Counted from the stretch's first letter, positions 1 through 7,160 are shown. The stretch: 12,079 nt of DNA from JBDTVS01 sp040007095 (GCA_040007095.1 JBDTVS010000139.1:1-12079), one strand, 5' to 3'. Notes: a model not told the origin generated them from the sequence alone. A program made the numbers and translations.

Positions 1-28
1 TCCGGGCGCATCGTCCGCCTCGGTGCGA

Positions 29-62
29 CGACGGACTTTCACCACGGGCTGCTAGACCGTCG
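29..62. repeat. Dispersed 19-bp sequence, copy 1, inside a short inverted repeat
   Basis: The sequence GACTTTCACCACGGGCTGC at 34-52 occurs again, identical and in the same orientation, at 6110-6128. Here it is bracketed by arms CGACGG (29-34) and CCGTCG (57-62), which could form a 6-bp stem with the conserved sequence in the loop. It lies just beyond the stop codon of the FHA regulator gene, so it may sit in that transcript's 3' tail (as the complementary strand). Its function is not known to me; a dispersed intergenic element or a structured transcript end are both possible. Confidence 0.55.
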
Positions 63-73
63 GGCGGCGACCC

Positions 74-727
74 TCAAGGGGTCTGCGTCTCGGTTGGCTC
101 GAGCGGGGCGCGCACGTGAAAGGTGACGAGCAGCGACCCGATATGAATGGCATCGCCATCGGCGAGGTGAATCGGTCTGGTGACTTGGTCGCCGCCTCGC
201 AGCGTGCCGTTCTTGCTGCCGAAATCCTCGAGCGTGACACCGTCATCGGTCACCACCAGCTTCGCGTGACGGCGCGACACCGTCGACGCGTCGAGCCTGA
301 TCTCCACATCGGGATCGCGTCCGATCACGTGTTCGCCGCTTGACAGAGGAAAACGGCGGCGGCCCCATTCGAGCCAGCAGAGTGGTCGATCGAGCGCCGT
401 GTCACGTGCGCCCGTCGTCGTCGTGGCCGCCCCGGAAAACGCATAGCCAAACCCGTGCGCGGTCCGGATCCACACCGGCGCACGGCCCGGGTCGTCGAGC
501 GCTTCACGAATTTCAGCCACAAGGTTCGACAGATTAGCTTCCGCGACGAACGTGTCCGGCCAGAGACGTTCCTGCAGCGCAGCCTTGGAGAGCACTTTCG
601 GACGATCGAGGGCGAGCACCACCAGAAGGTCGAACGCCTTGGGGGTCAGATGAACCTGGCAGTTCTCCCGCATCAGTTGCCTGGTGTCGAGATCGAGGCT
701 GAACGGGCCGAAGCGAATCTTCAACAA
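74..727 (-). CDS. Winged-helix (OmpR/PhoB-type) transcriptional regulator with C-terminal FHA domain
   Basis: This 217-residue cytoplasmic protein is a probable DNA-binding regulator read out through a phosphothreonine-binding domain. Residues about 1-97 form a Trans_reg_C winged helix: the LTPKAFDLL helix, the LWPDTFVAEANLSNLV recognition region, and the closing RTAHGFGYAF hairpin. Residues about 115-205 form an FHA domain with its conserved ligand-binding residues: GRD (Gly136, Arg137), SRRH (Ser151 to His154) and SKNGT (Asn173). A Thr-rich linker (TTTT, 102-105) joins them. No receiver domain is present, so this is not a classical response regulator. The layout resembles mycobacterial EmbR without its BTAD segment. 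The only plausible starts are tandem TTG codons at 725-727 and 722-724; the frame is open further upstream but has no ATG or GTG. It is divergent from the barrel gene at 906 and may control it, which is inference. Confidence 0.9.
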   Translation of the reverse strand: MLKIRFGPFSLDLDTRQLMRENCQVHLTPKAFDLLVVLALDRPKVLSKAALQERLWPDTFVAEANLSNLVAEIREALDDPGRAPVWIRTAHGFGYAFSGAATTTTGARDTALDRPLCWLEWGRRRFPLSSGEHVIGRDPDVEIRLDASTVSRRHAKLVVTDDGVTLEDFGSKNGTLRGGDQVTRPIHLADGDAIHIGSLLVTFHVRAPLEPTETQTP

Positions 728-905
728 GGGCTCTTGGAGAATACCTGCGAAGTTCCTGGAAGTCCCCTGAGACTCACGCGTTGGTGGTCGCTATCTTACT
801 CCCGAAGTTGCAGAGCAGGTGGTCGCGTGCCTCTTCTGGCTTTCCTGCGATCGCTGTCGCTCGAGCGACGCTTCACATTGGCGCCGGCCGGCCGGCGAAA
901 GGAAC
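728..905. promoter_or_regulatory. Divergent intergenic region between the FHA regulator and the barrel gene
   Basis: This 178-bp gap must hold the promoters of both divergent genes. I see no convincing -35/-10 pair. Two features stand out: a 9-bp direct repeat GGTGGTCGC at 783-791 and 818-826 (35 bp apart), and a perfect palindrome at 882-897. The direct repeat could be a binding site for the neighbouring winged-helix protein, since that family often binds direct repeats, but the spacing is larger than usual and this is speculative. Confidence 0.3.
882..897. promoter_or_regulatory. Perfect 16-bp GC palindrome next to the ribosome-binding site of the barrel gene
   Basis: CGCCGGCCGGCCGGCG reads identically on both strands. 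It ends where the Shine-Dalgarno-like GAAAGGA (897-903) begins, just before the ATG codons at 906, 912 and 915. In RNA the region could fold or dimerise beside the ribosome-binding site, and in DNA it could be an operator. Similar but shorter GCCGGC palindromes occur in coding DNA of this GC-rich window, so chance is a real alternative. Confidence 0.35.
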
Positions 906-2102
906 ATGAAGATGATGCGCGTCCTTTATACCCAGACCAAGTTCAAGATCCTCAGCCTCAGCCTCGTGGTGCTCGCCGCGGCTGTTTCGCCCGCGGCCGC
1001 GCAAACGGAAGATCCGGGCAAGTGGGAGATAGAGTTTCACGGCGGGGGGATGTTGCCCACGAATCTTACGGCTGGTACGGTGAGCCTCCCGGGGCCTGGC
1101 CAGGCTTTCTCGACGGCGGCCATCTACCCGCCACAATCAGTGATCACCGTTGCATCCTCTCGTCGCGAATCGTCCTGGTACTTCGGCGACGGGGCCATCC
1201 TGTTTAATCAAGCTGCCAAAGCTCTGGAGACAAGCCAGGTGGGAATGTCAACGCCGTTTCCAGGTCGGATCGTCACGCTCGATTCCGTGCTTGCGACGTC
1301 GCTTGGCCAGCGGCGGCGTGCGGGAAGCATCGGCGCTCGCGTCAGCCGCGTGCTGAGTCCACGGATCAGCGCTGAGCTGAGCGTCGACTACGATCTGGCG
1401 CGACTTCAGATCACGCAGGGTAACATCGACTCGATCGAAGCGACGCGGGCGAGTTTCATCGCCGCCTTTAACGGGTTGATCACAGCCAACCCGGGCCGCG
1501 TGCTGAAGAGCCTTACCTCCACCGCAGCGATCGACAACGGCAGCGCCCATCAGCTTTTCACGAGCGGTGCGCTCACCATCAATCTGAGAACGACCGGGAA
1601 GGTCATCCCGTATGCGACCGTCGGTGCGAGCCTGATCTCGACCTTCGGCAAGAAGCCCAGCGCGACCCTGGAGGGCAACTACCAATTCCTGAACCCATCA
1701 GGCTCCCCGATCAACGAGACCGACCACGTGACAGTCAGGGACGCTCGCGACGACCACACAGTGGCCGGCATCCTGGGGGGCGGCGTCAAGTACCACGTCT
1801 CTCCACGTTGGGGCATCCGGCTCGATGCCCGCGTGTCCCTCATCAAGAACTCCGCAAGCACAGTCCTCGACGCCACTCCCAACGTAGCGCTCGGACTACT
1901 GCCGGCTGGGCGCCTGGTCTTAAACGCGGATCCGACGGTTGTGTTCAGCAACAACTGGTCCGACCCTGTGACCGCGCAGAGTGTGACAGCAGTCGCGGCC
2001 TCGACTCTCAGCGGCCCCGCAATGAGCGGCGTTCGCACCTTTTCAGGGAGCGGTGTAGCGAGTGACACGAACATCACTGCCGGCATATTCTGGCGATTCT
2101 GA
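906..2102 (+). CDS. Secreted outer-membrane beta-barrel-like protein, function unknown
   Basis: The predicted product is 398 residues. A Sec signal peptide runs from residue 1 to about 32: a basic N-terminus (MKMMRVLYTQTKFK), a hydrophobic core (ILSLSLVVLAAAV) and a probable cleavage SPAAA/QTED. The mature part has repeated alternating amphipathic strands rich in Gly, aromatic and polar residues, for example VIPYATVGASLIST and KYHVSPRWGIRLDARVSL. It ends in ITAGIFWRF, with the terminal phenylalanine typical of proteins inserted by the BAM machinery. I do not recognise a specific family; a small generic barrel of the OmpA-like/porin-like type is the best reading. The start was placed at 906 because the frame upstream lacks signal-peptide character. 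However, GAAAGGA at 897-903 is better spaced for the ATG at 912 (8 nt) than for 906 (2 nt), so the true start may be two codons later. Confidence 0.8.
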   Translation: MKMMRVLYTQTKFKILSLSLVVLAAAVSPAAAQTEDPGKWEIEFHGGGMLPTNLTAGTVSLPGPGQAFSTAAIYPPQSVITVASSRRESSWYFGDGAILFNQAAKALETSQVGMSTPFPGRIVTLDSVLATSLGQRRRAGSIGARVSRVLSPRISAELSVDYDLARLQITQGNIDSIEATRASFIAAFNGLITANPGRVLKSLTSTAAIDNGSAHQLFTSGALTINLRTTGKVIPYATVGASLISTFGKKPSATLEGNYQFLNPSGSPINETDHVTVRDARDDHTVAGILGGGVKYHVSPRWGIRLDARVSLIKNSASTVLDATPNVALGLLPAGRLVLNADPTVVFSNNWSDPVTAQSVTAVAASTLSGPAMSGVRTFSGSGVASDTNITAGIFWRF

Positions 2103-2139
2103 CCGCGACGGGTGTTTCGAATCACCGCCCAACGTCGAG

Positions 2140-2173
2140 GACGCGTCGACCGAAGCTGTGCCGAAGACGCGTC
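2140..2173. terminator. Possible shared terminator or dyad between convergent genes
   Basis: The self-complementary octamer GACGCGTC occurs at 2140-2147 and 2166-2173, so the two copies can pair as an 8-bp stem around an 18-nt loop on either strand. It lies in the 69-bp gap between the convergent barrel and TonB-receptor genes and overlaps the receptor stop codon. There is no T-tract, so this is not a standard intrinsic terminator. Confidence 0.3.
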
Positions 2174-4008
2174 ATCTCAGCCACACTTGCAGGCCGGCTC
2201 TCGCCGCGCGCGGCAACCCGGTCGTGAGAATGGGCGTGCGGCCGACGTCGTACTCATTGTCGAACAGGTTCTCGACCGCGACAAACGCGGTGAGCTTGCC
2301 GAACAGCCTGCGGCTGCCGAACACGTCCAGAACCGTTGCTCGGCGGAGCGTGAACAGATTCAGGTCGTCCTCGAACTGCGCTCCCGTCACACGAAGCTGA
2401 CTCGAGGTCGTCCAGGCGTCGTGACTGAAGCGGATGTTCACGCCGACGTTGTATGAGGGCACCTGCGGCACGCGGTTGTCTCGCAGGCTGGTGTCGCCGT
2501 TGAAGCGCGCGTTGACGACCGCGCTCGAGAAGCCGACCGACAGCGAGGCGGGCAGCCGCAGGTCGCTTTCGACCTCCAACCCGGCCGACCGCATCTGGTC
2601 GGCGTTGGCTCGCTGTTTGGTGATGAGCTGCGGGGTAATGGACAGCGTGATGTTGGTCGTCGTGTCGTCCAGCACGTTCCAGAATCCGGTGATGCGGGCA
2701 GACAGCCGTCCGCGCGCCACGGCCACTCCGCCTTCGGCGCCTTTCAATCTCTCCGGCAGGAGCGCTTCATTGGGGTTGGTCTGTGTATTCCCCGCACGAA
2801 ACCCTCGATAGAGCTCGTTGAGCGTCGGCGCCCGAAACCCTCCATACGCGGAACCGCGGATCGACACTCCGCCGCTCATCCGATACGCGAATGAGGCTCG
2901 CGGGTTGAACGACCCGAGCGTCTTGCTGTAAGGCGTGAACTGCGACTCGGTGTGCCATCCGTCGCCATGGGCGCCCGCCACGACGGTGAGCCGGTCGGAA
3001 ACCAAAAACGTGTCCTGTACGAACGCGGATCCCGTACGCTGCGTGCCGCCGCTATCCGTCGCGCCCAACACGCGGCCTCTCGCGAGCTGGGTTTCCTAGG
3101 TGTCGCCCTTGATGAACTTGCCCTCGCCCCCGAACAACGCGGTGTGGCGTCCGAACGAACGAACCCACTGCACACTCGCCGCCGGCGCTATAGCGCAACC
3201 CGCGCGTGCGGCTGCCGCCAAAGACCGACACGCGACCGGTGCCGAGCCCGCCGCCTTCCGCCAGCGCACGAACGGACGGGCGCTCCGGGCGCAGTGTCAG
3301 CAACTGCACTACGCCGCCGAGCGCGTCGGCGCCGTACAGGTCGCTGCCACTGCCGCGCATCACCTCGATCCGCTCGACGGCGACCTGCGGCACTTTGTCC
3401 CAGTACACCCACCCGCCGAACGAGTCGTTGAGCGGGACGCCGTCGACGAGCACGAGCGATCGGCTCGAACCGGTGCCGCCCAGGCCACGCAGCGTGATGC
3501 CCTGGGCGGGCGGGTTCGACGCGCGGGACGATGTGCGGCGGAACAGCGTGAAACCGGGCACGAGCTTCAGCGCATCGTCGATCGTGGCGGGGCCGCTCGT
3601 CATCAGGTCCGCCGAGGAAAAGATGGTGACCGTCTGGGTGGGATCCGCTCGCGGCACGTCGCTTCGCGACGACGTGACATTGACCGCTTCGAAGAAGGGC
3701 GCCACCTGCAGCGTGATGCGCAGGCTGGTGTAGTTGTCCGACACTGGCTCGACCGCCTGCGCGAAGCCATCGGCCCTTACGACGATGCGCGCCCCGCGCG
3801 GAGCGTTAGCCTTCAGTTCAAAGCGGCCATCGCTCCCTGTCCCGGCTTCGGCCATCGTGGCGCCGGACACATCCAGCCGGACGGTCGCGTTCGGGATGGG
3901 CGCTCCCGAAGAATCGACGACGGTGCCGGTCAGGAGACCGGCTTGGACGGTCGCGCCGGTGTTCAGAAGAAGGGCGAGAACGAAAGCCTGCACAAGGAGG
4001 TCTGCCAT
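2172..4008 (-). pseudogene. TonB-dependent receptor, broken by internal deletion, frameshift and in-frame stop
   Basis: The intact ancestor would be an outer-membrane TonB-dependent transporter with a carboxypeptidase-regulatory-like N-terminal domain. The N-terminal part (3175-4008) encodes a hydrophobic signal segment, the regulatory-like domain at residues about 26-105 (GLLTGTVVDSSGAPIPNATV) and the plug at about 118-235 (PGFTLFRR, ITLRGLGGTGSSRSLVLVDG, ERIEVMRGSGSDLYGADALG). It stays coherent up to RYSAGGE. The C-terminal barrel half resumes in another frame from about 3182 (SVQWVRSFGRHTALFGGEGK) and runs to 2172 (FDNEYDVGRTP near the end, last residues VWLR). Joining the halves skips barrel sequence that relatives have there, by my estimate some 80-100 residues, changes frame at about 3175-3190, and leaves a TAG at 3096-3098 in GDT*ETQLARG. 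Both halves remain well conserved, so inactivation looks recent, unless it is an assembly error. The start chosen is the ATG at 4006-4008; its ribosome-binding site is weak. The substrate cannot be told from sequence. Confidence 0.85.
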
Positions 4009-4180
4009 TGTCGCCAAGCGTAGCTCAAGGACAGACCAGGGCGAGGACGAAGCGTGGTCGCACCTGCAATGGGTAAAGTGGTTCTCGGTTCGCAAACCGG
4101 CGCTCGATACCGCGGTGATTCGCGCCGAATTTCGTGCAACGTTTGTGCGGGTTCAAGAAGGCCTGGTCTTGCGCGGCCTG

Positions 4181-5365
4181 TCACACGGCCACGCCGAACG
4201 TCACCTTCATCGACTCGAGCGCGCCGGCCAGCTCGTCGCGGCCGCGCGCGAAGCAGAAGCGCACGTATCCCTCGCCGTGAGCACCGAAGTCCACGCCGGG
4301 CACACATCCGATTCGGCCATGGCCGATCAAGTGCTCGACCATCCGCCACGACACCGACCCGGGTGACGAGGCGCCGCCGGTCCATTGCCGGTCGATGCGG
4401 AGGAAGGCGTAGAACGCGCCCGCCGGCCGGCGTCCGGTGAGGACCCCGGCTGCGGCGCTGCTGACGCCTCGGTAGAACAGATCTCTTCGCGCGCGCAGCT
4501 CCGTCCGGAACGTCTCGACGCAGGCCTGCGGTCCCTCGAGCGCGCCGATGCCGCCCCATTGCACCACCGACGCCACGTTGCTGGCGGTGTAGAACAGGAG
4601 CTTGGTCGCACGGTCGCGAATCGTTCTATCTCTGATCGCGACGTACCCCAGACGAAGCCCGGTCATCGCGTAGGTCTTGCTGAAGGTATAGAGGGGAATC
4701 GTCCGCTCGTACATTCCGGGCAGCGACGCGATGCTGACGTGCTCGCCCTCGAAGATGACGTCCTCGTAGGCTTCGTCCGAAATCACCCACAGCCGATGGC
4801 GGGTCGCGATGGCAGCGATGCGTTCGATGTCGGCTCGGGTCAGGACGCCGCCGGTCGGATTCTGGGGTGAGTTCAGGTACAGGATCTTCGTTCGCGGCGT
4901 AATCGCGGCTTCGAGCTCTTCGAGGTCGTAGCGCCAGCCGATCTCTTCGTGCAGCGGCACGCCGATGGGCACGCCTTGCGCCGCCAGGATGTTGCCGGCC
5001 GCCGGCGGCCACGCTGGATCCGGAATCAACACCTCGTCGCCGGGCTCGAGAATCGCGCGGCAAATCAGGTAGAGGCCGTGAATGCCGCCGTTGGTGACCA
5101 GCACCTCCGCCGGATCGTCGACGGGAATGCGGTTCTTGTCCCGCAGCTTCCCGGCGATCAGCTCGCGCAGCCGGGGGATGCCTGTCGTCTGGACGTAGTG
5201 CGTGTGATTCTCGACAATCGCCCTCGACATCGCGTCCTTGACGCTCTCCGGGCAGTCGAAGCTGACGTCGCCTTGATCGAGCCGATAGGGATCGGCGACC
5301 GAATACATCATGTCGCGGATGCGGATGATGCCCGAGAGCGGAACGGAGTCAAGGTACGACGCCAT
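4181..5365 (-). CDS. PLP-dependent aminotransferase, class I/II (aspartate aminotransferase-like)
   Basis: The predicted product is 394 residues, normal for fold-type I aminotransferases. It would transfer an amino group between an amino acid and a 2-oxo acid in the cytoplasm using pyridoxal phosphate. Visible active-site elements are the cofactor-phosphate region TNGGIHGLY (91-99), the NSPQNPTGG loop with Asn169, Asp197 in ISDEAYED (pairs with the PLP ring nitrogen), the Schiff-base Lys230 in FSKTYAMTGLRLGY, and Arg369 in YVRFCFA (substrate carboxylate). The order matches the aspartate/aromatic/alanine aminotransferase group; the exact substrate is not decidable. The ATG at 5363-5365 was chosen because MASYLDSVPLSGI starts the conserved fold and AGGA, overlapping the upstream gene's stop, lies about 10 nt before it. 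Upstream in-frame sequence is the shadow of the Smr gene. It is cotranscribed with that gene (11-bp gap). Confidence 0.93.
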   Translation of the reverse strand: MASYLDSVPLSGIIRIRDMMYSVADPYRLDQGDVSFDCPESVKDAMSRAIVENHTHYVQTTGIPRLRELIAGKLRDKNRIPVDDPAEVLVTNGGIHGLYLICRAILEPGDEVLIPDPAWPPAAGNILAAQGVPIGVPLHEEIGWRYDLEELEAAITPRTKILYLNSPQNPTGGVLTRADIERIAAIATRHRLWVISDEAYEDVIFEGEHVSIASLPGMYERTIPLYTFSKTYAMTGLRLGYVAIRDRTIRDRATKLLFYTASNVASVVQWGGIGALEGPQACVETFRTELRARRDLFYRGVSSAAAGVLTGRRPAGAFYAFLRIDRQWTGGASSPGSVSWRMVEHLIGHGRIGCVPGVDFGAHGEGYVRFCFARGRDELAGALESMKVTFGVAV

Positions 5366-5376
5366 GACGAAGTATC

Positions 5377-5919
5377 CTACTTTCGCAGCAACACGTAGAC
5401 GGCCCCATCGCCACCGTCGCCGCGTGGAGCATCGGCATAGGCGAGCACCGCCCGATGTGTCCTGAGGTACGCCCGCACGCGCGTCTTCAGGATCGAGACG
5501 TTCGCCTCTGAATGCAGACCTCGCCCGTGGATGATGCATACGCACCGATGGCGGCGGTGGCCATCGTCGATGAACCTCATCACGCCCGCCACGGCTTCGG
5601 CGGCGGTCATGCCGTGCAAATCGAGCCGTCTACCAGCGGGGTAATCTCCGCGCTTCAGCTTTCTGAGCTCGCGGCGATCCACGCCGGGTGCCGCGAAGCC
5701 AGCCTCTGAATGCTCGATGGTCTCTCGCGCGGTCGGCGACGGTGCGGACGATGCCGCGCGCGGTGGGCGGATGGGCGGAGCAACTGGAACGTGCCCGCGC
5801 GGATCCTGCGCGAGACGGACAACGCCGGTCATCGCTGTCAGGAAGTACTCGACGTCCGCGTCGGCGGCGCTGGTGTCCAGGGTGCCGGCGTTGTCGCGTT
5901 TCTCACGACGCCTCTTCAC
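5377..5919 (-). CDS. Smr-domain protein (MutS2 C-terminal-like putative nuclease)
   Basis: This 180-residue protein has a basic N-terminus (MKRRREKR), a low-complexity Pro/Ala-rich middle (about 40-65), and an Smr domain at about 95-180. The hallmark LDLHGMT lies at 99-105, followed by a helix, then CIIHGRGLHSE with HGRG at 131-134, and the terminal ADAPRGDGGDGAVYVLLRK strand. Stand-alone Smr proteins of this size resemble the SmrA/SmrB type. In Escherichia coli SmrB cleaves mRNA at collided ribosomes, and Smr domains of other proteins nick DNA or RNA, so a nucleic-acid endonuclease is likely but the substrate is open. The start is a GTG at 5917-5919 with only a weak ribosome-binding site. 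It is the first gene of a two-gene unit, its stop overlapping the Shine-Dalgarno of the aminotransferase; the functional link between the two is not obvious. Confidence 0.9.
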   Translation of the reverse strand: MKRRREKRDNAGTLDTSAADADVEYFLTAMTGVVRLAQDPRGHVPVAPPIRPPRAASSAPSPTARETIEHSEAGFAAPGVDRRELRKLKRGDYPAGRRLDLHGMTAAEAVAGVMRFIDDGHRRHRCVCIIHGRGLHSEANVSILKTRVRAYLRTHRAVLAYADAPRGDGGDGAVYVLLRK

Positions 5920-6405
5920 CCGTCGATTCTACCGACCACCGGCGCAAGGGCGTTACTGCAGAATGAAGGTGGCGAAGCGGACGCACGACGTTCAGAGCGC
6001 TTTCCACTTGCACTACGTCCAAACGAAAAATGCTCTTGCCTCGACACAATCCGCCGAAGGACCAGGGAGTAGACTGACACGATTTTATCGGGACGCACCT
6101 GAGCCGCCAGACTTTCACCACGGGCTGCCCAGGTTGTCAGTTCTTGGCAAGACCGTAACGACGAGGACCGTATGCAGAAGATCGCGATAGCGGAGGTGGC
6201 GTTGGCGCTTCCGGCCCACCCGGTCAGAGGCTGAGAACACGGCGCAGGACGTCAGCGCCGCCCTCGGAGCGGCCGTCGCCGCCATGGGGACGACCGGCCT
6301 GGAGACGACCAGCCGATCGCGCAAGATCCGACGGCCGTTGTTGTGCCAGAATGGCGAGGGTTGCTGGCTCGATCACTGTTCCATTCATAAAGGTATCCAA
6401 CACAC
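5920..6405. other. 486-bp intergenic region upstream of both the Smr operon and the ParA gene
   Basis: No convincing gene is seen. It should hold the promoter of the minus-strand Smr operon and that of the plus-strand ATPase gene, but I find no strong -35/-10 pair. It contains the second 19-bp dispersed repeat (6110-6128). It also contains a 20-codon reading frame at 6172-6234 preceded by GAGGA, whose coding look may continue in another frame to about 6330, possibly a decayed gene. No tRNA or intrinsic terminator was recognised. Confidence 0.6.
6097..6134. repeat. Dispersed 19-bp sequence, copy 2, inside a different inverted repeat
   Basis: GACTTTCACCACGGGCTGC at 6110-6128 is identical to 34-52. 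It is bracketed by ACCTG (6097-6101) and CAGGT (6130-6134), with AGCC (6102-6105) able to extend the stem against GGCT (6123-6126) around a 3-nt bulge. The arms differ in sequence from those of copy 1 yet still pair, which suggests a structured element, although short arms can arise by chance. Confidence 0.55.
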
Positions 6406-7101
6406 ATGGCCCGGCTTCATTTCATCGGCGGGGAAAAGGGCGGCGTCGGCAAATCCGTCGTCGCGCGCGTACTCGCCCAGTACTACATCGACCATCAGAT
6501 TCCGTTTCTCGGCTTCGATACCGACAAGTCGCACGGCTCACTGCTTCGCTTCTACGGGGACTTCGCCGCGCCGGTGGTGATCGATCGCTATGAAGGGCTC
6601 GATCGCATCGTCGAAGCCGCGGCGGAGCAGCCCGAACGACGCATCATCGTGGACCTCGCGGCCCAAACGCACCGATTCCTCGCGCAGTGGATGGAGGAGT
6701 CCGGACTGCTCGACATCAGAGACGAACTGGAGCTCTCCATCAACTATTGGCACGTGATGGATGCCGGGCGCGATTCCGCGGACCTGCTGATAAAGGTCCT
6801 CGATCAGTTTGGCGGCCGCCTGCCGCTCGTCGTGGTGTTGAACGAGGTGCGCGGGGCGGATTTCAGCATCCTCGAGGACTCGGGCGCTCTCGCCCGGGCG
6901 AAAGAACTGGGGGCGACCGCGATTACGCTGCGTCGCCTGCAGGACACCACGATGCAGAAGATCGATACGCACAGCACGAGCTTCTGGGCGGCGAGCAACC
7001 GGGGAGGCAAGGACGGGTCGGCGCTCGGCCTGCTCGAGCGTCAGCGGGTGAAGAACTGGCTGCACAAGGCCTACGAGGAAATCGCCCGCCTCGACCCATG
7101 A
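6406..7101 (+). CDS. Orphan ParA/MinD-family ATPase
   Basis: The predicted product is a 231-residue cytoplasmic P-loop ATPase of the deviant Walker A class. The loop GGEKGGVGKS spans 8-17, with signature Lys11 and catalytic Lys16. The A' segment FLGFDTDKSHG follows at 34-44, the Walker B strand IIVDLAA at 80-86, and VLNEVRG near 144-150 resembles the base-contacting Asn region. It therefore probably dimerises on ATP and positions or mobilises cargo. No ParB, FtsZ/MinE partner or centromere-like repeat lies beside it. At this length, with its GFDTD and WHVMD segments, it recalls stand-alone ParA-like proteins such as plasmid TraL/MobD-type ATPases, a resemblance by motif only. The start is the ATG at 6406, with AAAGG at 6389-6393 (rather far, 12 nt). 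Its stop is 59 bp from that of the convergent esterase gene. Confidence 0.88.
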   Translation: MARLHFIGGEKGGVGKSVVARVLAQYYIDHQIPFLGFDTDKSHGSLLRFYGDFAAPVVIDRYEGLDRIVEAAAEQPERRIIVDLAAQTHRFLAQWMEESGLLDIRDELELSINYWHVMDAGRDSADLLIKVLDQFGGRLPLVVVLNEVRGADFSILEDSGALARAKELGATAITLRRLQDTTMQKIDTHSTSFWAASNRGGKDGSALGLLERQRVKNWLHKAYEEIARLDP

Positions 7102-7160
7102 TCGACCGGGCGCGGACCACGATGCAGGCGAGACGAGCGTTGTGATTCGGTAACGGGTTC

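Noticed and set aside
1..73. Possible 3' end of an upstream plus-strand gene ending at the TAG at 53-55
   Set aside because: Only 17 codons would be visible with no recognisable protein character, and the TAG lies at the edge of the 19-bp repeat; too little to call.
3100..4023. A 307-codon plus-strand open frame across the TonB receptor
   Set aside because: The minus strand carries unmistakable plug-domain sequence here; the plus-strand product is Arg/Ala-rich and domainless.
4009..4180. Possible cobalamin riboswitch upstream of the TonB receptor
   Set aside because: The 172-bp leader shows no B12-box-like sequence and no recognisable multi-helix layout.
6172..6184. ATGCAGAAGATCG repeated at 6952-6964 inside the ATPase gene
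   Set aside because: A 13-bp match with different reading context and no conserved flanks; most likely chance rather than a duplication.
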